Shown here: positions 1 through 7,933 of the stretch, one piece after another
Numbering within the stretch: position 1 is the stretch's first letter
Layout: every line of letters starts with the position of its first letter
From: Dehalococcoidia bacterium
Lineage (GTDB): Bacteria > Chloroflexota > Dehalococcoidia > Tepidiformales > Tepidiformaceae
Reading direction: 5' to 3'
Length of the DNA: 32,749 nucleotides
NCBI GenBank assembly: GCA_022827945.1
Contig: JAJEIT010000036.1
Span: forward strand, 1-32,749
Translations under genes and position numbers: made by a program
Notes under the pieces: generated by a model
Told to the model about the DNA's origin: nothing
The model's database searches: none
Seen by the model: the letters and a program-made list of their open reading frames with translations, nothing else

Positions 1-331
1 CGACACAGTCGACGCCGGCGGGGTTGACCATGCGGAGGGCGAAGGCGCCGACGTCCTCGGGAGCGAGGATGACGCGGACGTCATCGCCGGGATACACGGG
101 CTGGCGGAACCGGAAGCGCGCCCAACCCCGGTCGAGCCACGTCTCGCCCAGCGTTTCGAGGATGGCGGGGACGCTCCAACCCCAGACGGTCGCGCCAGCG
201 ACGAGCGGACCGGCGAAGCCGAGCTCGCGGGCGAAGTCGGTGCTGTGGACCGGGTTCGCCATGGTCGCGGGGTCGTCCTCATGGTCGAGGAAGGCCTGGA
301 GCTTCCATTCACGGGTTCCCGCTGCGGTCAC
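1..331 (-). CDS. MaoC-like hotdog-fold protein (3' end outside window)
   Basis: Reading leftwards from a GTG at 331, an uninterrupted frame runs off the window edge, giving about 110 residues. A GGAGG six bases upstream of the GTG supports this start. The protein has the MaoC/(R)-hydratase-like pattern MANPVHSTDFARELGF (residues 24-39) followed by GPLVAGATVWGW and RQPVYPGDDVRV, as in acyl-CoA hydratase-type hotdog proteins. The hydratase motif is normally D-x-N-P-x-H; here Met24 stands where the Asp is expected, while His29 is kept, so dehydratase activity is uncertain. It is divergent from the acyltransferase at 438. The family assignment is fairly secure; the substrate is unknown. Confidence 0.72.
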   Translation of the reverse strand, partial: MTAAGTREWKLQAFLDHEDDPATMANPVHSTDFARELGFAGPLVAGATVWGWSVPAILETLGETWLDRGWARFRFRQPVYPGDDVRVILAPEDVGAFALRMVNPAGVDCV

Positions 332-437
332 GGGGCGCCTCCGGAGTCGAAGGGTATCGGAAGAAACTGCTGAGGGGGCGATCCTTAGCAGGATTCCGGT
401 ATTCTTCGCGGTCTTGCACCCTTTGCGCCTCCTGGCT

Positions 438-2591
438 ATGCAGCGTGAGGCGCCTGGGCCGGGCGATCCGCCCGCCACTCAGGCGCCTTTCGGACGTACC
501 CCGACTTCGCCGGACGCGCCTGAACCTCCGCCTCAGCGCTACCTGCCCGGCCTCGACGGGATGCGGGCGCTGGCCGTCATCGCAGTCGTGCTCTTCCACT
601 CCGCCCTGGGTATCGCGCCGGGCGGGTTCCTCGGCGTCGAGGTCTTCTTCGTCATCAGCGGGTACATCATCACGCGGGCACTGCTGGCGGAACGCAAAAG
701 CAGCGGACGCATCGCGCTGGGGGCTTTCTGGATGCGCCGGGCGCGACGCCTGCTGCCGGCGCTGTTCCTGCTGCTGCTGGGGGTAGCGGCCTACACCGTC
801 ATCTTCGAGCAGGGTGAGGCGGCGGGGCTCCGCCGCGACATCGCCGCGGCCCTCGCCTACGTCACGAACTGGGATCTGATCGTCGCGGGGGAGACGTACT
901 TCGATTCGTGGGAGCGCCCCTCGCTGCTCAGGCATCTCTGGTCCCTGGCGGTGGAGGAGCAGTTCTACGTCGTGTGGCCCCTGCTGATGGCGGGTGGATT
1001 GGCGCTGCTGCGGAACCGGCTCACGCTGGCCCTGATTCTCGGCGGGGCGGCTGCCTCGGCGATCGCGATGGCGGCGCTGTACGAGCCGGGAAGCGCGGTT
1101 ACGCGCATCTATTACGGAACCGATACGCGAGCCTCCGGGCTCCTCATCGGGGCGGCGCTGGCCTTCGTCTGGACCGCGAGGCAAAGCACGGGCAGAGGCA
1201 GCGTCCGGGAAGCGGCAGGGATGTCCGCGCTGACGATCGCAGGGCTGGCGGGGCTGGGGGCGCTCGTCGGGTTCACCCTGTTGGCAGACGGAGGCACGCC
1301 GTTCCTCTACCACGGCGGTTTCGCGCTGGTGGGAGTGGCGACGGCGGCCCTGATCGTGGCGGCGACGCACGAGCACTCGCCACTGGCGCGGGGGCTGGGG
1401 ACGCCGCTGCTGCGCTGGGTGGGGGTGCGCTCGTACGGCATCTACCTCTGGCACTGGCCGGTGATGGTCCTGACACGCCCCGGCGTCGACGTGCCGCTCG
1501 ACGGCGTGCCGCTCTTCGCGATGCAGGTGGCGATCACGCTGGCGCTGGCGGAGGGGTCGTACCGCTGGGTGGAGAAGCCGGTTCGTGATGGGGCGCTGGG
1601 ACGGCTGTGGAAGCAGCTCTGGGACGCCTCCGCGACGCCGCAGTGGCGCCGAGGGACGCTGGCGCTGGCGGGCACGGCGACGGCAGCCGGCGTGGCCGTC
1701 GTCGCGATCTTCCTGACGCTTGCGCCGGCGGAGGAAGAGCCTCCCTACTTCGCCTTCGTGCGCCTGCGGCTGGTCAACACCGAGGTCGCGCCCGCGGAGG
1801 CAGGCTCGGCGAGAACAGAAAGCGACCCGTACCGGGTGGTGGCGCTGCAGGGTTCCCGGACAGCTTCGCCGACCGCGCTCCTGGACTCGCCGACGTCGCG
1901 GAGGGTGGCCTCGGGCTCAGTCGCGGCAGCAACCGTTGGCGACCCGCTGGTCCTGGCCGTGGCGGCGCACGGCGCGCCCGTACCGGCAGCGGCCGAGCAG
2001 GCGGCTTCGCTGGGTGCGCTGACGGACGCGTTCCAATCGGACCTGCTGGAAACGAAGCGCACCGCGCCCGGGGCCGAGGCCGAGGACCTCGAACCAGCCG
2101 GTCGGGTCATCGCAGGAGACTCCAGCGACGTGCGCGTCACCGCGATTGGCGATTCGGTAATGCTCGGCGCCGCCCACCAGCTCGCCGAGGACATACCGGG
2201 CATCGACCTCGACGCCTCCGTGGGGCGGCAGGTCTCGCAGGCGATCAGGATGCTGCAGGAGCGGAAGGCGAGCGGCCAGCTCGGGGATGTCGTGCTGCTC
2301 CACGTCGGCAACAACGGCACGTTCACCGCCAGGCAGTTCGACCGGATCATGGAGGTCGTGGGAGAGGAGCGCCGCGTCGTGTTCCTGACGCTGCGGGTGA
2401 ATCGCTCGTGGGAGCAGGGGAACAACGAGGTCATCCGCGCAGGGGTCGAGCGACACGAGGGGGCGTTCCTGGTCGACTGGCGGGCAGCCCTGGAGGAGCG
2501 TCCCGAGGTGCTGTGGAAAGATGGCACCCACCTGCGGCCCGAGTGGGCGAGCTTCTACGTCGAGCTGCTGGAGCCACACCTCCGTTCGTAG
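438..2591 (+). CDS. Acyltransferase-3 / SGNH fusion membrane O-acyltransferase (OafA/OatA-like)
   Basis: A 717-residue membrane protein likely to transfer acetyl or other acyl groups from the cytoplasm onto an extracytoplasmic glycan or lipid. The N-terminal half is an acyltransferase-3 domain beginning at LDGMRA (residues 39-44), with GVEVFFVISGYIIT, the basic WMRRARRLLPA segment and about ten hydrophobic helices. The C-terminal part is an SGNH-hydrolase domain: GDS at 571-573 (nucleophile Ser573), a GNNG block, and D695-GT-H698. A low-complexity Ala/Thr/Ser-rich linker joins the two. I chose ATG 438; the frame stays open upstream to a TTG at 24, but that stretch overlaps the MaoC-like gene on the other strand and adds no recognisable domain. 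No good Shine-Dalgarno precedes 438; a TATTCT at 400-405 could be a -10. The glycan acceptor is unknown. Confidence 0.88.
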   Translation: MQREAPGPGDPPATQAPFGRTPTSPDAPEPPPQRYLPGLDGMRALAVIAVVLFHSALGIAPGGFLGVEVFFVISGYIITRALLAERKSSGRIALGAFWMRRARRLLPALFLLLLGVAAYTVIFEQGEAAGLRRDIAAALAYVTNWDLIVAGETYFDSWERPSLLRHLWSLAVEEQFYVVWPLLMAGGLALLRNRLTLALILGGAAASAIAMAALYEPGSAVTRIYYGTDTRASGLLIGAALAFVWTARQSTGRGSVREAAGMSALTIAGLAGLGALVGFTLLADGGTPFLYHGGFALVGVATAALIVAATHEHSPLARGLGTPLLRWVGVRSYGIYLWHWPVMVLTRPGVDVPLDGVPLFAMQVAITLALAEGSYRWVEKPVRDGALGRLWKQLWDASATPQWRRGTLALAGTATAAGVAVVAIFLTLAPAEEEPPYFAFVRLRLVNTEVAPAEAGSARTESDPYRVVALQGSRTASPTALLDSPTSRRVASGSVAAATVGDPLVLAVAAHGAPVPAAAEQAASLGALTDAFQSDLLETKRTAPGAEAEDLEPAGRVIAGDSSDVRVTAIGDSVMLGAAHQLAEDIPGIDLDASVGRQVSQAIRMLQERKASGQLGDVVLLHVGNNGTFTARQFDRIMEVVGEERRVVFLTLRVNRSWEQGNNEVIRAGVERHEGAFLVDWRAALEERPEVLWKDGTHLRPEWASFYVELLEPHLRS

Positions 2592-2613
2592 ACGCAGGGC
2601 AAGGAGAGACACC

Positions 2614-3615
2614 ATGGAGTACCGAAGGATGGGACGCACGGGCCTGCGCGTCTCGACGATCTGCCTGGGGACGATGACGTTCGGGTTCCAGACCGAGGAG
2701 CAGGATGCCCTGCGCATCATGGACTCGGCCTGGGACGCAGGGGTCAACTTCCTCGACACGTCCGACGTCTACCCGATGGGGAGCGAAGCGACGGGAACGA
2801 CCGAGGAGGTCGTGGGCACGTGGCTGGCGCGGATGCCCCGCGACCGGGTCGTGCTGGCGACGAAGTGCCGGGGCGCCACCGGCCCGGGGCCGAACGACGT
2901 GGGCCTCTCACGGCAGCACATCCTGAGCGCGGTCGACGCCAGCCTGCAGCGCCTGGGGACGGACTACATCGACATGTACCAGACGCACTTCCCGGACCCC
3001 GACACCCCCATCGACGAGACGCTGCGGGCGCTCGACGACCTCGTGCGCTCCGGGAAGGTGCGCTACATCGGGTGCTCGAACTACCAGGCGTGGGAGCTGG
3101 CGCGGGCGCTGGGGACGAGCGAGCAGCTCGGCATCGCGCGGTACGACTGCGACCAGCCGCGCTACAACATCCTCTTCCGGGAAATCGAGAACGAACTCCT
3201 GCCCCTGTGCCGGTCCGAGGGCGTGGGCATCATCGCCTACAACCCGCTGGCCGGCGGCATGCTGACGGGCAAGTACGCCGGCACCGAGGACCTGCGCGAG
3301 CAGACGCGCTTCACGCTTGGGAACGCCGGGCCGCGCTACCGCGCCCGCTACTGGGACGAGGTGCAGTTCCGCGAGGTCGAGCGGCTGCGGACGTACTTCG
3401 CCGAGCGCGACACGTCGCTGACGCACGCCGCGATCGCATGGGTGATCGCACAGGACGGGATCACCTCGGCGATCGTGGGCGCGAGCCGGCCAGAGCAGAT
3501 CGAGGACTCGGTCGGCGGCGCGGAGCTGACGCTGAGCGAGGACGACCTCGCCTTTTGCGACGACGCGTGGTTCAACCTGCCGCGCAAGCGGGACCGGGCG
3601 GTGGCGCTGCGCTGA
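2614..3615 (+). CDS. Aldo/keto reductase
   Basis: A 333-residue TIM-barrel NAD(P)H-dependent aldo/keto reductase, cytoplasmic. The catalytic tetrad is visible: Asp48 and Tyr53 in FLDTSDVY, Lys84 in LATKCRG and His125 in YQTHFPDP. The start MEYRRMGRTGLRVS is the usual beginning for the family, and AAGGAGAG lies six bases upstream of the ATG. It follows the acyltransferase by 22 bases on the same strand, so the two are probably co-transcribed, although no functional link is evident. Its stop is only three bases from the stop of the convergent gltX. Which aldehyde or ketone it reduces cannot be told. Confidence 0.92.
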   Translation: MEYRRMGRTGLRVSTICLGTMTFGFQTEEQDALRIMDSAWDAGVNFLDTSDVYPMGSEATGTTEEVVGTWLARMPRDRVVLATKCRGATGPGPNDVGLSRQHILSAVDASLQRLGTDYIDMYQTHFPDPDTPIDETLRALDDLVRSGKVRYIGCSNYQAWELARALGTSEQLGIARYDCDQPRYNILFREIENELLPLCRSEGVGIIAYNPLAGGMLTGKYAGTEDLREQTRFTLGNAGPRYRARYWDEVQFREVERLRTYFAERDTSLTHAAIAWVIAQDGITSAIVGASRPEQIEDSVGGAELTLSEDDLAFCDDAWFNLPRKRDRAVALR

Positions 3616-3618
3616 CGC

Positions 3619-5088
3619 TCAGGCGAGCTTCGCGCGGGCAGACCGGAGACGGGCAAGGGCTTCGTCGCGCCCGAGGAGCGCCACGGAGTCGAACAGCGGG
3701 ATTCCCCGCGGGGCGCCCATGATCGCCACGTAAAGGACGGAGACGAACTTCCGCAGCTTCAGGTCGAGCGTGTCCTGGAGGGAACGCAGGGCCGCCTCGA
3801 CGGGCTCCGGCGCCCAGGCGTCCGCGCCCACACTTTCGACGGCGGCGATGGCAGCATCGAGCGTGCGGGTCGCCAGCTCGGTGTCGCCCTTGATGCGCTC
3901 GGTCAGGAGCTCGGCGGGGTAGTCAGGAAGGTCGGCGAAGAGGAAGCGAGAGAGCCCGGCGACTTCGTCGAGGCGGGCGACGCGCTCCTGGAGGAGGGGG
4001 GAGACGGCTGCCACGAGGCCGGCATCGAGGGGGCGGGAGACGGCGGCGGGGAGGCCGAGGTCGAGCCAGTCGGCGACGAGGTCGCGCCAGGCGTCGGGGT
4101 CGAGGGCGCGGATGTAGTGGCCGCTGAGCGCGTCGAGCCGCTCGACGTCGAAGAAGGCGGGGTTCGAGACAACGCGCTCCAGGGAGAAGACACGGGCGAA
4201 CTCCTCGGGGCTGATGTGGGTGGTGTGGTCGTCGAGGGACCAGCCGAGGAAGGCGAGGAAGTTGAGGGTCGCCTCGGGTAGGTAGCCGCTGTCGCGGTAG
4301 TCGAGCGCGGCCACGTCGCCGGAGCGCTTGGAGAGCTTCCGGCCGTCGCGGTCGACGAGCACCGGGAGGTGGGCGAATTGGGGGGGCTGCCAGTCCATCG
4401 CCTCGTAGAGCTGGAGATGGCGAGGGCCGCTGGCGAGCCACTCTTCGCCCCGGATGACGTGCGTGATCTCCATGTCGTGGTCGTCGACGAGCATGGCGAG
4501 GTGGTAGGTGGGGAAGCCGTCGCTCTTGAGCAGGACGAAGTCATCCTGGAGGGAGTTCTGGAAGGTGACATCGCCGCGGATGAGGTCGGGGAAGGTGGTC
4601 GTGCCGGTGCGGTCCATGCGGAAGCGCAAGACGGACGGCTCGCTCCGGGCGCGGTCCTCCGCCTCCTCGGGGTCGAGAGCGCGGCAGCGTCCGTCGTACC
4701 CGGGGGCGAGGCCGTCCTTCTGCTGGTCTTTGCGGAGCTGGGCGAGCCGCTCGGAGGTGCAGAAACAGCGATAGGCGCGACCACGCGCGCGCAATTGGTC
4801 GGCGGCGGCGTGGTACTTCTCGAGCCGCTCGGACTGGACGTATGGGCCGTGCGGGCCGCCCACGTCCGGACCCTCGTCCCACTCGATGCCGAGCCAGCGC
4901 AGGCCCTCGTAGATGTTCTCGACAGAGCCCTCGACGTAGCGGCTCTGGTCGGTGTCCTCGATGCGGAGGATGAACTGGCCGCCGTTCGCCTGGACGAACG
5001 CCCAGCCGAACAGGGCCGTGCGCAGACCGCCGATGTGCAGCTCGCCGGTGGGGCTGGGGGCGAAGCGGGTGCGGACGGGGCCGGTCAT
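3619..5088 (-). CDS. gltX: Glutamyl-tRNA synthetase
   Basis: A 489-residue class I aminoacyl-tRNA synthetase that charges tRNA(Glu), and possibly tRNA(Gln) as a non-discriminating enzyme. The signature PTGELHIGG (HIGH-type motif, HIGG 18-21) and KLSKR (251-255) are both present. A zinc-type set Cys108-x-Cys110 with Tyr131-x3-Cys135 is also visible, and the length is normal for the bacterial enzyme. The ATG overlaps the TGA of rluD in ATGA (5085-5088), and GAGGAG lies upstream, so translation is probably coupled. It is the last gene of a lspA-rluD-gltX operon. Discriminating versus non-discriminating type cannot be decided here. Confidence 0.96.
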   Translation of the reverse strand: MTGPVRTRFAPSPTGELHIGGLRTALFGWAFVQANGGQFILRIEDTDQSRYVEGSVENIYEGLRWLGIEWDEGPDVGGPHGPYVQSERLEKYHAAADQLRARGRAYRCFCTSERLAQLRKDQQKDGLAPGYDGRCRALDPEEAEDRARSEPSVLRFRMDRTGTTTFPDLIRGDVTFQNSLQDDFVLLKSDGFPTYHLAMLVDDHDMEITHVIRGEEWLASGPRHLQLYEAMDWQPPQFAHLPVLVDRDGRKLSKRSGDVAALDYRDSGYLPEATLNFLAFLGWSLDDHTTHISPEEFARVFSLERVVSNPAFFDVERLDALSGHYIRALDPDAWRDLVADWLDLGLPAAVSRPLDAGLVAAVSPLLQERVARLDEVAGLSRFLFADLPDYPAELLTERIKGDTELATRTLDAAIAAVESVGADAWAPEPVEAALRSLQDTLDLKLRKFVSVLYVAIMGAPRGIPLFDSVALLGRDEALARLRSARAKLA

Positions 5089-6008
5089 GTGCTCTCCTCG
5101 GTGCGGGTGGGGGCGACGGGCTCGGCGTAGGGCGCAGCCTGAACCGCGAATCCGGCATCGTCGATGGCGGCGAGCATGTCGCGGGGGAGGGGCGCGGTCA
5201 CGGTGAGATCCCCGCCGGCGGGGTGGGGAACGGTGAGGCGCCAGGCGTGCAGGAGGTGGCGGGGGCCGGGGCCGCGTCCGTACAGCTCGTCGCCGGCAAC
5301 GGGGGCGCTGATGGCGGCCAGGTGGACGCGGATCTGGTGGGTGCGGCCGGTAAGGGGCTTCGCCAGCACCAGCGAGCGTTCGCGAGCGGCGGCAAGGACC
5401 TCGTACTCGGTCTGGGCGCTGCGGCCTTCGGACGCGACGGCCATGCGGCGGCGGTCGGCGTGGCTGCGGGCGATGTCGGCGTCGATGACGGCGCGTTCGC
5501 GCTGGGGGATACCGTCGCAGAGGGCGAGGTACTGCTTGTGCGTCTCGCGGGCCTCGAAGGCCGCGCTGAGGGCTCCCTGGACGGCTGGAGTCTTCGCAAG
5601 CAGGAGGACGCCGCTGGTGTGCTTGTCGAGGCGGTGGACGATGCCGGGGCGCTCGACGTCGAAGGCGGCAGCCTCGCGCGGGCAGTGCTCGACGAACCAG
5701 CCAGCGACGCTGGGGGCGCAGGGCTCGGCGGGGGCGTCGTGGACGAGCAGTCCGGCGGGCTTGTCGATGGCGAGGAGGTGGTCGTCCTCGTAGAGGACGG
5801 GAAGGGAGAGGCCGCTGGGGGCGACGTCGCGGGGGGTGTCGGGGAGGGTGACCGCGACTTCGGCGCCCTCGTGGACGTACGTCGACTTGCGGGCGGGAGC
5901 GCCATCGACGAGCACGTGCTCGTTGGCGATAAGGCGCTGCACGCGGGCGCGGCTCAGGTCGGGGTAGGCGGCGGCGAGCACGGCGTCGAGGCGGCCCTCC
6001 TCGGTCAC
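5085..6008 (-). CDS. rluD: RluA-family 23S rRNA pseudouridine synthase (RluD-like)
   Basis: A 307-residue pseudouridine synthase with an N-terminal S4 RNA-binding domain (about residues 5-55) and the RluA catalytic motif HRLDKHTSG, with Asp128 as the expected catalytic residue. The C-terminal LTGRTHQIRVHL segment is also typical. It would isomerise uridines in 23S rRNA; the exact positions are inferred only from the resemblance to RluD. The start is a GTG at 6008 that overlaps the lspA stop in GTGA; no ATG lies near it, and the S4 domain begins immediately after. The lspA-rluD pairing is common in bacteria. It overlaps gltX by four bases at its 3' end. Confidence 0.92.
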   Translation of the reverse strand: MTEEGRLDAVLAAAYPDLSRARVQRLIANEHVLVDGAPARKSTYVHEGAEVAVTLPDTPRDVAPSGLSLPVLYEDDHLLAIDKPAGLLVHDAPAEPCAPSVAGWFVEHCPREAAAFDVERPGIVHRLDKHTSGVLLLAKTPAVQGALSAAFEARETHKQYLALCDGIPQRERAVIDADIARSHADRRRMAVASEGRSAQTEYEVLAAARERSLVLAKPLTGRTHQIRVHLAAISAPVAGDELYGRGPGPRHLLHAWRLTVPHPAGGDLTVTAPLPRDMLAAIDDAGFAVQAAPYAEPVAPTRTEEST

Positions 6009-6508
6009 GAGGAGGTTGCGTCGCCTTCCGGGCCGGTCTGCGTCTGTGTCACGAGCGCCCATACGAGGATGATGACACCGATCGTAATAGCGGAGTCGGC
6101 GACGTTGAAGGCGGGCCACTCGGGGAACTTGATGAAGTCGGTGACTTTGCCGTCGCCGGCGCGGTCGATGAGGTTGCCGATGGCGCCGCCGAGCATGAGC
6201 GCGAGTCCGGCCCGGACGAGGGGACTCGCCATGCCGGGGTTGAAGAGGTAGACGGCGATGAGCGCGACCCCGACCACGCCCGTCACGATCAGCAGCGGTC
6301 CCGCCCCCTCGAGGATGCCGAAGGCGGCGCCGGTGTTGGTGAAGTGCACGATGCGGACGTTCCAGTCGGGGTCGGGCCAGGCGTCGCCGCGGTCGAGGCG
6401 GGCGCGGATGATCGCCTTCGTGACCAGGTCCCCGACGATGATGGCGGCGGCGAGCGCGAGGAAGCCGAAGTCGGCGCGGCCCATGCGGGGAAGGGCGAGG
6501 CGGGGCAT
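6005..6508 (-). CDS. lspA: Lipoprotein signal peptidase (signal peptidase II)
   Basis: A 167-residue inner-membrane aspartic protease that cleaves prolipoprotein signal peptides after diacylglyceryl transfer to the lipobox Cys. Four hydrophobic helices are visible, together with the family motifs NTGAAFG (58-64), GGAIGNLIDR with Asp115, VTDFI, and FNVADSAI with Asp138; the two Asps are the expected catalytic pair. The lipoproteins encoded in this window (the AztD-like protein and both binding proteins) are the kind of substrate it processes. Start is uncertain: ATG 6508 is preferred, ATG 6484 and a GTG at 6580 are alternatives, and none has a strong Shine-Dalgarno. It is the first gene of the lspA-rluD-gltX operon. 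Confidence 0.93.
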   Translation of the reverse strand: MPRLALPRMGRADFGFLALAAAIIVGDLVTKAIIRARLDRGDAWPDPDWNVRIVHFTNTGAAFGILEGAGPLLIVTGVVGVALIAVYLFNPGMASPLVRAGLALMLGGAIGNLIDRAGDGKVTDFIKFPEWPAFNVADSAITIGVIILVWALVTQTQTGPEGDATSS

Positions 6509-6561
6509 GCGGCCATAATAGGCGGCGGGGATGCTCCGCTCTCCCGAGTCCGAGACGAGGG

Positions 6562-6951
6562 ATGCTCGTGGCCAAGACACTCGCCGAGAAGATGCACCTC
6601 CGGTCGGGCGAACGCGTCCTGCTGGTAAACGCTCCCGAGGGCCATACCGCCGCCCTCGAGGCGCCAGCGGAGGTGGAGGTCTGTACCGCGCCCGACGGGA
6701 CCTTCGACGTGATCGAGGTGTTCGTGTCGACGCGGGCTGCGCTGGAGGCCGAGGCGCCGAGGCTGAAGGCGCTCCTGAAACCGGACGGCAAGCTCTGGAT
6801 CGCCTACCCCAAGGGCACCTCGAAACGGCTCGCCGCAGACATCAACCGCGACGACATCCGGCGGTACGCGGCAACGGTGGGGTTGCAGACCGTCGCCCAG
6901 GTAGCGGTCGACGACGACTGGTCGGCGATCCGCTGCAAGGTGACCGGCTAG
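6562..6951 (+). CDS. Small DUF3052-like protein
   Basis: A 129-residue soluble protein starting at ATG 6562 with a weak purine-rich site directly upstream. It resembles the small family often annotated DUF3052: an N-terminal KMHLRSGERVLLVNAPEG segment, a central FDVIEVFVSTRAALE strand-helix unit, LKPDGKLWIAYPKGTSK, and a C-terminal VAVDDDWSAIRCK. The fold looks like a truncated alpha/beta (methyltransferase-like) domain without a clear cofactor glycine loop. Its biochemical function is not known. It is divergent from lspA, whose chosen start lies 53 bases away, and 59 bases upstream of the SDR cluster. Confidence 0.75.
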   Translation: MLVAKTLAEKMHLRSGERVLLVNAPEGHTAALEAPAEVEVCTAPDGTFDVIEVFVSTRAALEAEAPRLKALLKPDGKLWIAYPKGTSKRLAADINRDDIRRYAATVGLQTVAQVAVDDDWSAIRCKVTG

Positions 6952-6972
6952 GCCAGCCCACCCCTTCCCGCG

Positions 6973-7001
6973 TTGACGCGCCCTCCCGGCCCACCTAGGC
7001 T
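6973..7001 (+). promoter_or_regulatory. Candidate sigma70-type promoter of the SDR cluster
   Basis: TTGACG (6973-6978) and TAGGCT (6996-7001) are separated by 17 bases. The expected start point would be within a few bases of the ATG at 7011, and no Shine-Dalgarno precedes that ATG, so the transcript may be leaderless. The -10 is followed by GCGCGC, as also seen at 13880. Confidence 0.42.
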
Positions 7002-7010
7002 GCGCGCGCT

Positions 7011-7922
7011 ATGGCGAAGCACCTGGAAGGCAAAACGGCAATCGTGACAGGCGGGGCCGGGGGCATGGGCTCCTGGATCTGCCGGATATTCGCGGAGCAG
7101 GGCGCAAGGGTCATCGTGGCCGACACGGGGGCAGACGTTGAGGGGCGGATGGGGGTCGACCCGAGCCGCGTCAACGCCGTCGTCGACGAGATCACGGCGG
7201 CGGGCGGGGAGGCCATCCCGGCCATCGGCGACGTGTCCGAGATGGACGTGGCGGAGGGGCTGGTTCGCACCGCCCTGGAGCGCTGGGACAAGCTCGACAT
7301 CCTCGTTTGCGCGCACGGCATCCTGCGCGAGCGGATGATCTTCAACATGACCGAGGAGGAGTGGGACGGCTCGGTGAAGTCCCACCTGAAGGGGTGTTTC
7401 GCGCCGACCAAGTTCGCGGCGATCCACTGGCGCGAGCGGCGCGACGGCGGACGCCTCATCTACTTCACCTCGGGGGCGGGGCAGCGCGGGGAGGCGGGCC
7501 AGCCGAACTACTCGGCGGCGCAGCAGGGCAAGGTCGGCCTGATGCTTTCCTCGGCGCAGGCGCTGAGCCGCTACGGCGTGACCGCGAACTGCATCGCTCC
7601 GGCGGCCTCGACGCGTATGACGGACCGGGGCCGAAGCGTCGACCGCGAGGGCCCGGCGCCGAGCCTCTCGGCAGCGGGCACCAGGATGGACCCCAAGAAC
7701 GTCGTGCCGGCGATCGTCTACCTCGCGTCGGACGAGGGCGGGAGCGTGACGGGTCGGGTGGTGGGGACGACCGGGCACGAGTTCACGATCTGGCGAGAGC
7801 CGTTCCGGGACCAGTCGATCTTCTCGCAATCACCGTTCTGGGACATCGACGAGCTGTTCGAGCAGATGCCGCGCACCCTGGCGGTGCACGACCTGAAGCC
7901 GCCCGAGCCGGCGTTCCCGTAG
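7011..7922 (+). CDS. Atypical SDR oxidoreductase, copy 1 (YxxxQ)
   Basis: A 303-residue short-chain dehydrogenase/reductase resembling the HSD17B4-type (multifunctional enzyme 2) group. The NAD(P) loop TGGAGGMG (13-20) is intact, Ser154 and Tyr167 are in place, and the segment ILRERMIFNMTEEEWD is typical of that group. Two usually conserved features are changed. The NNAG motif reads CAHG (100-103), and the catalytic Lys four residues after Tyr167 is Gln171, with a Lys only at 174. It is the first gene of a four-gene run and 11 bases upstream of a close paralogue with the same changes. It may be a changed oxidoreductase or a non-catalytic subunit; the substrate is unknown. Confidence 0.9.
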   Translation: MAKHLEGKTAIVTGGAGGMGSWICRIFAEQGARVIVADTGADVEGRMGVDPSRVNAVVDEITAAGGEAIPAIGDVSEMDVAEGLVRTALERWDKLDILVCAHGILRERMIFNMTEEEWDGSVKSHLKGCFAPTKFAAIHWRERRDGGRLIYFTSGAGQRGEAGQPNYSAAQQGKVGLMLSSAQALSRYGVTANCIAPAASTRMTDRGRSVDREGPAPSLSAAGTRMDPKNVVPAIVYLASDEGGSVTGRVVGTTGHEFTIWREPFRDQSIFSQSPFWDIDELFEQMPRTLAVHDLKPPEPAFP

Positions 7923-7933
7923 GAGGCGAAGCG

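Noticed and set aside
24..437. N-terminal extension of the acyltransferase frame back to a TTG at 24
   Set aside because: It overlaps the MaoC-like gene on the other strand, has no recognisable domain and is Arg/Ser-rich, as expected of a shadow frame in GC-rich DNA.
5085..6791. 568-codon minus-strand frame as one long rluD gene
   Set aside because: The part upstream of 6008 lies inside lspA in another frame and is Arg/His/Pro-rich; the GTG at 6008 overlapping the lspA stop fits better.
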